From IMG/VR virus record IMGVR_UViG_3300021963_000703, positions 1-22,647 of that record: a stretch of 22,647 nt of DNA. One strand, written 5' to 3'. The stretch's first letter is position 1, and each line of letters begins with the position of its first letter. The DNA is from a virus. The notes beneath the pieces are model-generated. The model was given only the letters and a program-made list of their open reading frames with translations. It was not told the origin of the DNA and did no database searches. The translations under genes and the position numbers were made by a program. Of the stretch, positions 7,051-13,365 are shown one piece after another.

Positions 7051-8275
7051 TAAGTTGATGCCCAAATCTCTGTGGGATCATTACTGGTTGTTGTTTGTTG
7101 ATAGGGAATAGATATTGAACAGCATAAGTCAGTGCGTCAAAGAAGTGATCAAAGCCTGAATCTTTGTCTGGGATCTGCGTATCTTCTTTGTAGCAGAATT
7201 GTTGGAGACTTTTAATAGTATGCTTACACTTAGGATCTATATAGAACCTTGTTGTATTATCATCACGCTGAAAGAACAAGCTATTGGCTGCGTTTATTCT
7301 ATCTTTAACTAGGGGATGTTGTCTGTGATAGCGTACGGTAAATCCAGCGTTCTCTAATATCTTTATATCTGTATTGCCATTTGCTGATGTCTTGCGTTGA
7401 ACTCCGGCAGGATCCGGATATATCGTTATTGGATTTTTAGGATATCTATTGCGTATCTCATCTACCAGTTCATTGGTATTGCTGCTATACATAATGATCT
7501 CGTCTATTTGGTGTAATCCCTGTTTAGTTCTACGCATTATGGTACAGCTCATAGGGCTTACATTGAAGTCAGTGCCCAAGATCAGTTGTTCATTGGCGGA
7601 TATTTCTTCTGCCTGTTTAATGTTATGTTGCCCAAAGGCGTAGGCAATAATGCCACTGAAGTTCTCAAATGTTGCCAGAAACTCTTGACTGAATGTTCTG
7701 GCATCTAAATCCTCTCGGGCCTGTTCTACTTCATCTTCGGGAACATTACCACCATCCAGAGTAGTAAATTGAAAGCTAATCCAGTTCTTTTTAGTTTGAT
7801 GATTATCATAGATCTCCTTAAACCAGTTCATACCTTTGGGTGTGCCTAGGAATAATGCGTGTCCGCCAGTATCCGCTAAGGTTGGTCTCAGGACTTCATG
7901 CCAGGCTTCGCTGTCAATATCTGCTGCCTCGTCCAGGACTATGAAGTTCAGTCCCACACCACGCAGACTATCATAGTTATCAGCACCGCGTAGAGATATC
8001 TCGCTGCCATTGACCAACTCCAGACTAAGATCTTGTTCATTTACTTTTTTAACCCAGTTTATAGCTAATAGTTTCTTTTTAAGTTTTTTCCAGACGATTT
8101 GCTTGGCCATTCTATATGTGGGAGCAATATACCAGACCTTTTGATCAGGCTTGCTGGCATATTTCGCCAATTCGCGAATCGCGAGATGCGTCTTGCCAAA
8201 TCTTCTTCCACAAACTGCTACTCTAAATCTAAACGGTGCGTCCGCTATAAGTCGCTGTGCTTTACTCAGTGCCAT
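7046..8275 (-). CDS. terL: Terminase large subunit
   Basis: This is a 409-aa packaging motor: an ATPase that pumps DNA into the prohead and a nuclease that cuts the concatemer. Residues 22-29 read CGRRFGKT (Walker A). FIVLDEAAD at 111-119 is Walker B with the catalytic Glu116. GTPKG at 144-148 is the coupling motif. The C-terminal RNase H-like nuclease shows Asp236 in GTDFN, Asp288 in YPDPAG and Asp376/Asp380 in the DHFFDAL segment, so all expected acidic ligands are present. It resembles the Terminase_6-type family and is slightly compact. The ATG overlaps the small-subunit gene by 14 bases. Subfamily placement, and so the packaging mode (cos or headful), cannot be decided by eye. Confidence 0.95.
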   Translation of the reverse strand: MALSKAQRLIADAPFRFRVAVCGRRFGKTHLAIRELAKYASKPDQKVWYIAPTYRMAKQIVWKKLKKKLLAINWVKKVNEQDLSLELVNGSEISLRGADNYDSLRGVGLNFIVLDEAADIDSEAWHEVLRPTLADTGGHALFLGTPKGMNWFKEIYDNHQTKKNWISFQFTTLDGGNVPEDEVEQAREDLDARTFSQEFLATFENFSGIIAYAFGQHNIKQAEEISANEQLILGTDFNVSPMSCTIMRRTKQGLHQIDEIIMYSSNTNELVDEIRNRYPKNPITIYPDPAGVQRKTSANGNTDIKILENAGFTVRYHRQHPLVKDRINAANSLFFQRDDNTTRFYIDPKCKHTIKSLQQFCYKEDTQIPDKDSGFDHFFDALTYAVQYLFPINKQQPVMIPQRFGHQLI

Positions 8276-8672
8276 CTATATCTTCTATGAATTTATTATC
8301 TTCATCGTCTGTGAAAGGTAATACACCCTTACTATCACCCTGAGGACTTTCTTGTTGTCCCAAGATGTTCTTACCCAGCCAGATCAGCATAGTAGCGTTG
8401 CCGTTTATAGCCAGTTTAATTTGAGCACGACGAAGTGCTTGTTTTGTTTCACTGCGACCTTTTGCTACCATATCGCTAAAGTTATACTTTAATGTATTTG
8501 CCGGTACCGCAAAGAAGTCACTCATTTCTTCCCAGCTACACCATAGTTTGGCTAACTTATAGATTTCTTCAGGATCTATCACGGTTTTGTTTTCACCGCG
8601 ACCCACTACCAGACCTTCCTTGGTCATAGTACCATATTTGGGGTTTTCTCGGTTGTGATATTCAACTGCCAT
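8262..8672 (-). CDS. terS: Terminase small subunit
   Basis: The preferred start is ATG 8672, which overlaps the end of the methyltransferase gene by 11 bases and has a weak GGA site; an ATG at 8714 would add 14 residues but lacks a ribosome binding site. The 136-aa product has an Asp/Glu-Ile-Tyr-Lys-Leu-Ala segment leading into a helix-turn-helix-like block (about residues 40-75: LWCSWEEMSDFFAVPANTL) and then KLAINGNATMLIWLGKNILG. That last phrase recurs in many phage small terminases and other phage HTH proteins. It would recognise the packaging site and present DNA to TerL, whose gene follows immediately with an overlap. The acidic C-terminus is typical of the part that contacts TerL. Confidence 0.8.
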   Translation of the reverse strand: MAVEYHNRENPKYGTMTKEGLVVGRGENKTVIDPEEIYKLAKLWCSWEEMSDFFAVPANTLKYNFSDMVAKGRSETKQALRRAQIKLAINGNATMLIWLGKNILGQQESPQGDSKGVLPFTDDEDNKFIEDIDGTE

Positions 8673-10044
8673 TATTTGATTCCATGTTGAAGAAGTCTGC
8701 GAGATGTTCGTCATCTACTTGATAGTAATCTATGTTATCCCAGGGTGTGCCATCACTGCGTATAGCTTGTTCTCCTGAGAAGTCTTGCCAGCGTTTGATG
8801 ATGACATCTACATATTTTGGTTGTAATTCTATGAGTCTGGCTCTGCGACCAGTTTGTTCTGCGGCTATTAGTGTTGATCCTGATCCGCCAAAGGGATCTA
8901 ATACTATGTCGTTTTTAATACTACTATTTAACATCATTTCGGTGATGAGTTTAACAGGCTTCATTGTTGGATGTAAGTCTGCTTTCTGTGTCTTATTACA
9001 ATTAATTGCGTCCTGGGGATAACTTTGTAATGCTTTGATTAATTCGTCCTTGGTCCATTTAGTATAGTCTATTCTTTGATCTATTACTGCGTCTGTGCCT
9101 CGGTCACTGATGAAGTATCTTATTGCTCCAGGTTTGATGGCATAGATAATTGGCTCATATCGTTTTTGATAGTCACTGCCGCCCAGCACTATGGTATTCT
9201 TAACCCAGACCAAATTTTGTTTGAACTTATAGCCAGATAGTTTAGTTGCTTGGTGAAAGTTGTGTATTTCACTTTCGCTGTGACTGATGTATATAGCCGC
9301 ACCTTCTTTGACATTATTGTATGTTTGTTTGATTGCTTTATATATGAACTCTGCGAATTCTTCGTCGGTCATCTTATCGTTGGCGATTACATCATTTTGT
9401 TTATGCTGTTCGCTGGCTGCCCAGCGGCTGTTCTTTGTTCTATATTTGGCACTTTGATATGCTATGTTATATGGTGGATCTGTCCAGCATAGATCCGCTG
9501 ATTCTTGGTTCATTAGTAGCTGATATGTTTCGTCGCTGAGACTATCACCACAGACTATTCTATGATTGCCTAATATCCATAGGTCGCCTTTTTTAGCTCT
9601 ATATTCTGTGGCTACTTCTGGCACAGCATCTGGATCTGTTAGTCCATCTTCGCTGTCACGAAATAGTTCGTTGAGATCTTCTGCCGTAAAACCAGTGTAT
9701 GCTAGATCATAGGTTGATTCTAAATCTTTGAGTTCTTGTTTCAGTAATTCGTTGTCCCAGTCTGCGTTTTCATTACTGCGATTATCCATGATGCGATATG
9801 CTCGTATCTGTTCTTCATTGAGTTCGTCGGCGATGATCACAGGCACTATGAGATAATTTAGTTCTCGGGCTGCCTGATATCTTGTATGTCCCACCACGAT
9901 AGTCATGTCTTTGTCCACAACTATGGGTTGTTTGAAGCCAAACTCTTTGAGACTAATCTTTAGTGTTTCTATGGCGGCTTTGTTCTTACGGGGATTCTTT
10001 GCGTAGGGTTTAATTAAACCTATGTCTATTTGTTCTATTTTCAT
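8662..10044 (-). CDS. ParB-like domain fused to DNA adenine methyltransferase
   Basis: ATG 10044 is chosen because AGGAT precedes it; the frame could be opened at 10107, but that would overlap the previous gene by 34 bases. The 460-aa product has an N-terminal ParB/Srx-like domain (about 1-90) with QPIVVD and GHTRYQAA at 52-59. The methyltransferase begins at about residue 150: motif IV is DPPY at 189-192, HPTMKP sits at 358-363 and the SAM-binding motif I is DPFGGSGST at 383-391. The IV-before-I order is that of beta-class N6/N4 methyltransferases, and DPPY suggests N6-adenine. No restriction enzyme is adjacent, so it is an orphan enzyme, perhaps protecting phage DNA or marking it before packaging. 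ParB-MTase fusions are widespread in phages. Confidence 0.93.
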   Translation of the reverse strand: MKIEQIDIGLIKPYAKNPRKNKAAIETLKISLKEFGFKQPIVVDKDMTIVVGHTRYQAARELNYLIVPVIIADELNEEQIRAYRIMDNRSNENADWDNELLKQELKDLESTYDLAYTGFTAEDLNELFRDSEDGLTDPDAVPEVATEYRAKKGDLWILGNHRIVCGDSLSDETYQLLMNQESADLCWTDPPYNIAYQSAKYRTKNSRWAASEQHKQNDVIANDKMTDEEFAEFIYKAIKQTYNNVKEGAAIYISHSESEIHNFHQATKLSGYKFKQNLVWVKNTIVLGGSDYQKRYEPIIYAIKPGAIRYFISDRGTDAVIDQRIDYTKWTKDELIKALQSYPQDAINCNKTQKADLHPTMKPVKLITEMMLNSSIKNDIVLDPFGGSGSTLIAAEQTGRRARLIELQPKYVDVIIKRWQDFSGEQAIRSDGTPWDNIDYYQVDDEHLADFFNMESNNGS

Positions 10045-10073
10045 ATCTGTTAATATCCTATATTGATGTTTAT

Positions 10074-10340
10074 TTAATCTACAATTCTCACAGAGAAGTC
10101 CTGGCAATTAAACATTTTGTTTAATCTCTGTGCCAGTCTATATGCGTGTGCTTGATTGGTATAAGTTGTTCTTTCATACTTTAATCTTTCTACAAGATCC
10201 TGGGCACTCCAGTATTTTCTACGAAGACTGAAGTGTCTTCGCCGATATAACACTACCCATAGCTGGGTACCGGCTAATACTTCAGTACAACATTCGTCGC
10301 TGTCATTGCTGATTAATATTTCTGCTCCTGGGCGTGCCAT
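10074..10340 (-). CDS. Small basic protein of unknown function
   Basis: This 88-aa protein is not recognised. It begins with MARPGAEILISNDSDECC and contains a strand-rich stretch with WVVLYRRRHFSLRRKYWS. A C-terminal helix and strand follow (AYRLAQRLNKMFNCQDFSVRIV). The Arg-rich centre suggests nucleic-acid contact. The pattern of a short strand, a helix containing AYRLAQRLN and a final strand with F-V-R-I-V recalls small phage proteins of unknown function that handle 'amino-acid plus helix' repeats, but no family is claimed. Its ATG overlaps the previous stop as TAATG, so it is coupled to its neighbour. Confidence 0.6.
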   Translation of the reverse strand: MARPGAEILISNDSDECCTEVLAGTQLWVVLYRRRHFSLRRKYWSAQDLVERLKYERTTYTNQAHAYRLAQRLNKMFNCQDFSVRIVD

Positions 10341-10549
10341 TATGGTACCTGTCTAAGAATATATTTAATTTCTGGCATACATAGATTGGCTAATAACCAG
10401 TTTTCAGGCAGCCAATACACTGCGTAATACTCAAAGTCACGATTAAATTCCAGGGTCTTAGCGTATTTCTTACATAGATCCTGTAGATCGTTGTGTAAAT
10501 CTTCATCTAATTCTTGAAATCTATACACTGCTATTCTTGTTTCTATCAT
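10340..10549 (-). CDS. Small acidic protein of unknown function
   Basis: This 69-aa protein is not recognised. It is helical at the N-terminus (ELDEDLHNDLQDLCKKYAKTL) and aromatic in the middle (FEYYAVYWLPENWLLANL). The start has a good GGAG site, and its ATG overlaps the stop of the HNH-like gene as ATGA. It is likely to be co-expressed with the flanking small genes in the unit that leads to the terminase. Confidence 0.6.
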   Translation of the reverse strand: MIETRIAVYRFQELDEDLHNDLQDLCKKYAKTLEFNRDFEYYAVYWLPENWLLANLCMPEIKYILRQVP

Positions 10550-10878
10550 CGTTGTTGTCTCCTATTTTTATCTATTTTGAAGTGTCTGGGATTACAGCAG
10601 CTGGGATTATTACATATAGTATTAATACTAATATCGTCGGCTGATTGATTATTTACGCTCATCCAGACCAGTCTGCGAGCCTGTGTCATTTGGCTGCGTT
10701 GTTGTTTATAAGCACCAAATAAGGCTCCTCCTGGGCTCATTGATCCGGTCCATATATAACAATGTTCTGGATCTATGATCTTGATCTTTGACCATAATCT
10801 TTGGTCATTCCAAGACCACTGACCCTGTTGTCTGTGTCCCTGTTTTAAGTGATATCTCTTTGGCATTGTTCTAGACAT
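10546..10878 (-). CDS. Degenerate HNH-like protein
   Basis: This is a 110-aa basic protein with the layout of phage HNH proteins. Cys40 is followed by YIWTGSMSPGGALFGAYK, then RRLVWM (about 69-74), and a C-terminal CNNPSCCNPRHF at 89-100. In active relatives the block before the first of these cysteines reads V-x-H-x-C with the catalytic His two positions before Cys; here that position is Thr87. The last His (99) and the Cys/Asn residues are kept. So it may be a DNA-binding or structural derivative, not an active nickase. HNH proteins beside terminase genes assist packaging in HK97-like phages. The start ATG 10878 is preceded by GAGG at five bases, right after the upstream stop. Confidence 0.65.
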   Translation of the reverse strand: MSRTMPKRYHLKQGHRQQGQWSWNDQRLWSKIKIIDPEHCYIWTGSMSPGGALFGAYKQQRSQMTQARRLVWMSVNNQSADDISINTICNNPSCCNPRHFKIDKNRRQQR

Positions 10879-10879
10879 A

Positions 10880-11173
10880 TCAGCCTCGGTATAGATCGTT
10901 GAGTTCAGGATTGTTTTTCATTATGTGAATGAAGCCTGTGGCCAGTACATCCACCTGTTGTTCTGTCAGGCACTGATGTAGAGTTATTTCTATGAGATGT
11001 ATCCATTCGTGAGTCAATGTTTGTAATAACACATCTTCATTGAGGTCTTGATCCAGTTTAATGATATTAGTTCTTGGATCACATAGACCCAGATCGCCGT
11101 CAAGGCTCTGTGATCTAACTGATTCTATCTGCCATATCTGGTTCATGAATTCTATTTTATCTGGTATCCGCAT
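10880..11173 (-). CDS. Small HExxH metallopeptidase-like protein
   Basis: This is a 97-aa protein. H55-E56-W57-I58-H59 is a zinc-metallopeptidase motif sitting on a helix. It is preceded by a strand pair with GLCDPRTNIIKLD (about 29-41) and followed by EQQVDVLATGFIHIM (71-85), where Glu71 or Asp75 could be the third zinc ligand. The layout (short beta-sheet, TLTHEWIHLIE-type helix, closing helix) is that of minimal ImmA/IrrE- or SprT-like phage peptidases. The substrate is unknown. Strong AGGAG precedes the ATG, and an overlapping pair of NATAAATA boxes lies just upstream, making this the first gene of the unit running through the methyltransferase and terminase genes. Confidence 0.7.
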   Translation of the reverse strand: MRIPDKIEFMNQIWQIESVRSQSLDGDLGLCDPRTNIIKLDQDLNEDVLLQTLTHEWIHLIEITLHQCLTEQQVDVLATGFIHIMKNNPELNDLYRG

Positions 11174-11187
11174 ATCTGTCTCCTATG

Positions 11188-11199
11188 TATTTATTTATC
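11188..11199 (-). promoter_or_regulatory. Overlapping late-promoter-like boxes GATAAATA / AATAAATA
   Basis: Two NATAAATA octamers overlap with a four-base offset (11192-11199 and 11188-11195), 14 bases upstream of the gene starting at 11173. The same string TAGATAAATAAATA occurs at 12360-12373. Confidence 0.5.
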
Positions 11200-11228
11200 T
11201 ATGTCATCAATAATCAACGAGTTATAGC

Positions 11229-11392
11229 AGATCCAGGGATCTTCACTTCGTCTATTATCGCTGACGCTCTATAGACATCAGTGATCTTTCTCTGCTCATT
11301 GATTTAACGAAGTGATAAGAAGTTCTACTGGTGTCTCGTCCCAGAAGGGGCGAAGCACTTGTAGAACTTACACCGAGGCGTAGACTCGGTGT
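11229..11392. ncRNA. Candidate structured RNA (unknown class)
   Basis: No convincing ORF lies here, yet helices fill the stretch almost without gaps. They are a small hairpin 11229-33/11238-42; a nine-bp perfect closing stem 11243-51/11307-15; an inner imperfect hairpin 11259-11283; a long hairpin 11320-11369 starting with nine perfect bp (11320-28/11361-69), continuing imperfectly to a GC-rich tip with an AGAA loop at 11343-46; and a perfect eight-bp hairpin 11370-77/11385-92 immediately abutting it. No T-run follows on either strand, so it is not a plain terminator. In the long hairpin G-U pairs are possible at three places if the plus strand is transcribed and at one place if the minus strand is, a weak hint for plus. 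No tRNA, tmRNA or RNase P signature was found. Confidence 0.5.
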
Positions 11393-11404
11393 GTATAATC
11401 AGTT

Positions 11405-11677
11405 CTATTTGTCAGGGGTGTTTGTGTCAGGTGAGCTACCAACCCCTCCCCCAATTGATTCGTAGATATAATCTACAAGTTCAATCCGTGACCCGTAGGG
11501 TATGGACGCTGAAAACTTATTATTATGCTGTGCCCCAGCTATAGACACATTGTTATTAAATCTATAGCCAAGACGAATCCCTTCCCAGGGGCTGCCGCAT
11601 AATTGGCTCGCTTCGTTTTTTACAGACTTTACAGAAGTACTCAGTGAGATCACTGGCTTTGTTTTGGTCTCTGCCAC
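11405..11677 (-). CDS. Doubtful small ORF, unknown function
   Basis: This 90-codon frame can only start with GTG (11677); no ATG lies between it and the upstream stop, and no ribosome binding site precedes it. The sequence is nevertheless protein-like: a Lys/Ser/Thr-rich start, a GIRLGYRFNNNVSIAGAQH segment suggesting amphipathic strands, and a Gly/Ser/Pro-rich end. Its base use differs by eye from its neighbours, with runs of G such as GGGGGAGGGG and more mixed third positions. It could be a recently acquired gene, or the coding look could be accidental and the stretch part of a longer non-coding region reaching 11229. No family is recognised. Confidence 0.35.
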   Translation of the reverse strand: MAETKTKPVISLSTSVKSVKNEASQLCGSPWEGIRLGYRFNNNVSIAGAQHNNKFSASIPYGSRIELVDYIYESIGGGVGSSPDTNTPDK

Positions 11678-11795
11678 GCACAGAGGAGATTTGTGTCGCT
11701 GGGTTAAACTATCTTAAATTATATTAAATTATATTATTTGCTGTGTAGCGATTATTTGCCGTTGTATATATTAGTTATATCTACGATTCTGTTTT
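11678..11795. other. AT-rich gap with tandem 10-base repeat
   Basis: There is no gene here. TTAAATTATA occurs twice in tandem at 11714-11723 and 11724-11733 (plus strand). Read on the minus strand each copy contains TATAAT, which could serve as -10 elements for the ORF at 11677, but no acceptable -35 element is seen. This gap lacks the NATAAATA box found before the other blocks. Confidence 0.4.
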
Positions 11796-12320
11796 TTAGA
11801 ACAACTCATTAAATGTAGAAGTCACTGCCACTGCGGCAAATATATTTCTATCATAGAACTTCTTCAGTACAGGATCAGTGGGGTTCTTGAAAGTGATATC
11901 TATGTCCCAGTCTTTGATCATAGTATTATCACCGATGTCTTTGGCGAATCGTCTTATCAGGTACCGCTGTCTTAGTAGCATACTCAGTGTGGGATCGTGT
12001 CTGCGACGATAGTGATTAGCTGTGTCTTTGATTAGCTCGTCCAGAGTATATTTCACTGGATCGTTGTATATTTTTGGTAAGTTATCCCAGCCGTTGGTAA
12101 TAAGCCAGTCTGGCTGCTGTTGTTGTATCTTTGCCAATATTTCAAAGAAGTTATTTTGATAATCGGCGATCTTCGTATATATCTGGCCGTCCAGGGGTTT
12201 ATATTGATTTTCTTTGAGATATATAGTCTGGCGAGGTAGTCCCCAACCGTCTTTGAGATCGTTGCCCAGACGATTCATTTTAGGCTGTTGTGCCTGTGCG
12301 TACGCTGTGATTTTTAACAT
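11796..12320 (-). CDS. Protein of unknown function, 174 aa
   Basis: This gene is not recognised. It is a soluble-looking helical protein: a Gln-rich start (MLKITAYAQAQQPKMNRLG), a middle with long helices rich in Gln, Tyr and Asp (KIADYQNNFFEILAKIQQQQ), a basic segment NHYRRRHDPTLSMLLRQRYLIRR (in two helices) and a C-terminal part with DWDIDITFKNPTDPV. ATG 12320 has AAGGAT upstream. It is the only clear gene behind the triple promoter boxes and leader hairpin at 12339-12388 and is bounded on the far side by the AT-rich gap, so it may form its own transcription unit. An accessory role is possible. Confidence 0.65.
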   Translation of the reverse strand: MLKITAYAQAQQPKMNRLGNDLKDGWGLPRQTIYLKENQYKPLDGQIYTKIADYQNNFFEILAKIQQQQPDWLITNGWDNLPKIYNDPVKYTLDELIKDTANHYRRRHDPTLSMLLRQRYLIRRFAKDIGDNTMIKDWDIDITFKNPTDPVLKKFYDRNIFAAVAVTSTFNELF

Positions 12321-12338
12321 TTAATATCCTTATTGGTT

Positions 12339-12356
12339 AGAGTATTTGCCTACTCT
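12339..12356 (-). other. Leader stem-loop after the promoter boxes
   Basis: AGAGTA/TACTCT forms a six-bp stem with a six-base loop, three bases after the last NATAAATA box and 18 bases before the gene start at 12320. No T-run follows. Confidence 0.4.
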
Positions 12357-12359
12357 GTC

Positions 12360-12388
12360 TATTTATTTATCTATTATACCTATTTATA
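12360..12388 (-). promoter_or_regulatory. Cluster of three late-promoter-like boxes
   Basis: TATAAATA at 12381-12388, GATAAATA at 12364-12371 and AATAAATA at 12360-12367, all on the minus strand, lie between the terminator at 12415-12442 and the gene at 12320. Confidence 0.55.
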
Positions 12389-12414
12389 TCTTGTAAGTCA
12401 ATAGATATTTTAGC

Positions 12415-12442
12415 CAAAAGAAAAGCCACTATATAGTAGCTT
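12415..12442 (-). terminator. Rho-independent terminator
   Basis: On the minus strand AAGCTACT/AGTGGCTT forms an eight-bp stem (12435-42/12423-30, one G-U pair) with the loop ATAT, followed by TTTTCTTTT. It ends the fibre-to-12533 unit and immediately precedes the promoter cluster for the next gene. Confidence 0.8.
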
Positions 12443-12463
12443 CTCCGGATATATCATTGCGAC

Positions 12464-12525
12464 TATCCTAATAACGGGGGAAACAATACACGAACTTTGG
12501 CAAATACAATAAGGATAAACCCCGT
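12464..12525. other. Interleaved complementary segments: possible pseudoknot
   Basis: Two six-bp complementary pairs are interleaved, not nested: 12464-69 (TATCCT) with 12512-17 (AGGATA), and 12474-79 (ACGGGG) with 12520-25 (CCCCGT). Gaps are 4, 32 and 2 bases. That topology is an H-type pseudoknot or two mutually exclusive hairpins. It lies in the 3' untranslated part of the gene ending at 12533, upstream of the terminator. Confidence 0.35.
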
Positions 12526-12532
12526 CACTATA

Positions 12533-13318
12533 TTATTTAGTATAATCTTCTGTTTTTAGATCTGTATTAGGCAGATTTTCAAGATATTTTTCATATTCTT
12601 CTTTGCTGAGATAACAGAACTCTGGATCAAATTTACGAGCTCGCGTAGCCACCCAGGTTAGACTTATATCTTTGGCTTGGGCAGCTATAGTAGCACTGGC
12701 AAATACACCCCAGGGTGTTCTTATAGGCTTGGTATTACCACTGCCTGCACCGGTAAATGTACCTCGTCGGTGTCTGGGTCTTTTAATTACTTGTATATTT
12801 TCGCTGTCATTGAACTTAAATTTATCTGGCATAGCCTGAACCATATTATAGTCTCCTATTTGATATTTGTTCATTTGCTGTAGCCTAACGGTGAGACTTA
12901 TTGGATCCAGCCCACTATTTCTCGTACCAGGTTCGTCGTCTCGGTCGTTGAGAGTGGGCTGTGGTCTCGCTGCTTCTGCCAGACGATTAGTCCAGACCAT
13001 TTTAGCACCCAGACTAAATTGTAGATCTCGCCAATGATCCAAATTATCTACACCGACTTCATTGACTGCCACGGTTCTTATCCATAATTTTGTTATTGGA
13101 TCTTTATAGATAAATTCATATCTATGTAAATTTACTCTGGATAATTTGGTCCAGGCTGTAGCAGCCGTTAAATTTATTGGTTCTGGATATTGACAACTGG
13201 CCGTGCGTTGATTTTGCCCACGCTGCCAGTTTAATAGTTTTGCCAGAACTTGATCTGGATTTACAGGAACTCCCAGTGTTAGGTCACCCTGCCATAGTTT
13301 TTTGTTTATTCTCGCCAT
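12533..13318 (-). CDS. Protein with C-terminal nuclease-associated-type DNA-binding module
   Basis: The start is ATG 13318; a TTG one codon earlier is possible and no clear ribosome binding site is seen. Of 261 residues, about 1-175 are a domain I do not recognise: WQGDLTLGVPVN near the start, then many Trp and Arg residues (AATAWTKLSRVNLHRYEFIY, KLWIRTVAVNEVG). After a basic linker (RPRHRRGTFTG), residues about 197-246 read PIRTPWGVFASATIAAQAKD, then ISLTWVATRARK and LSKEEYEKY. That is the TPxGxFxSxxxAAxxxxIxxxxVxxR pattern of the helix-turn-helix repeats carried by phage homing-type endonucleases (IENR1/NUMOD-like). No GIY-YIG or HNH catalytic motif is visible in the first domain, so a nuclease is not claimed; a DNA-binding virion or regulatory protein is equally possible. 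Confidence 0.6.
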   Translation of the reverse strand: MARINKKLWQGDLTLGVPVNPDQVLAKLLNWQRGQNQRTASCQYPEPINLTAATAWTKLSRVNLHRYEFIYKDPITKLWIRTVAVNEVGVDNLDHWRDLQFSLGAKMVWTNRLAEAARPQPTLNDRDDEPGTRNSGLDPISLTVRLQQMNKYQIGDYNMVQAMPDKFKFNDSENIQVIKRPRHRRGTFTGAGSGNTKPIRTPWGVFASATIAAQAKDISLTWVATRARKFDPEFCYLSKEEYEKYLENLPNTDLKTEDYTK

Positions 13319-13365
13319 CAACTATTTAAGGTTGATACTCTTAATATCTGCTCTTAAATATTACC

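Noticed and set aside
10045-10107. Longer start of the methyltransferase (21 extra residues)
   Set aside because: It overlaps the previous gene, adds sequence unlike a ParB start and lacks a ribosome binding site; ATG 10044 has AGGAT upstream.
11370-11392. Eight-bp hairpin as a terminator for the ORF ending at 11405
   Set aside because: No T-run follows the stem on the minus strand (AAGTTCT) or on the plus strand (GTGTATAATC).
10546-11392. Structured RNA as an IscB omega-RNA (HEARO) linked to the HNH gene
   Set aside because: The HNH-like protein is only 110 aa with no RuvC parts, and its His is missing; there is no IscB/Cas9-like gene in the window.
11405-11480. T-arm-like TTCAATCC suggesting a tRNA or tmRNA near 11480
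   Set aside because: The flanking bases cannot form the five-bp T stem and no acceptor or anticodon arm could be built on either strand.
11714-11733. Two TATAAT strings as a sigma70 promoter
   Set aside because: No acceptable -35 element at 16-18 bases; they arise from an AT-rich tandem repeat, so no promoter feature is claimed.
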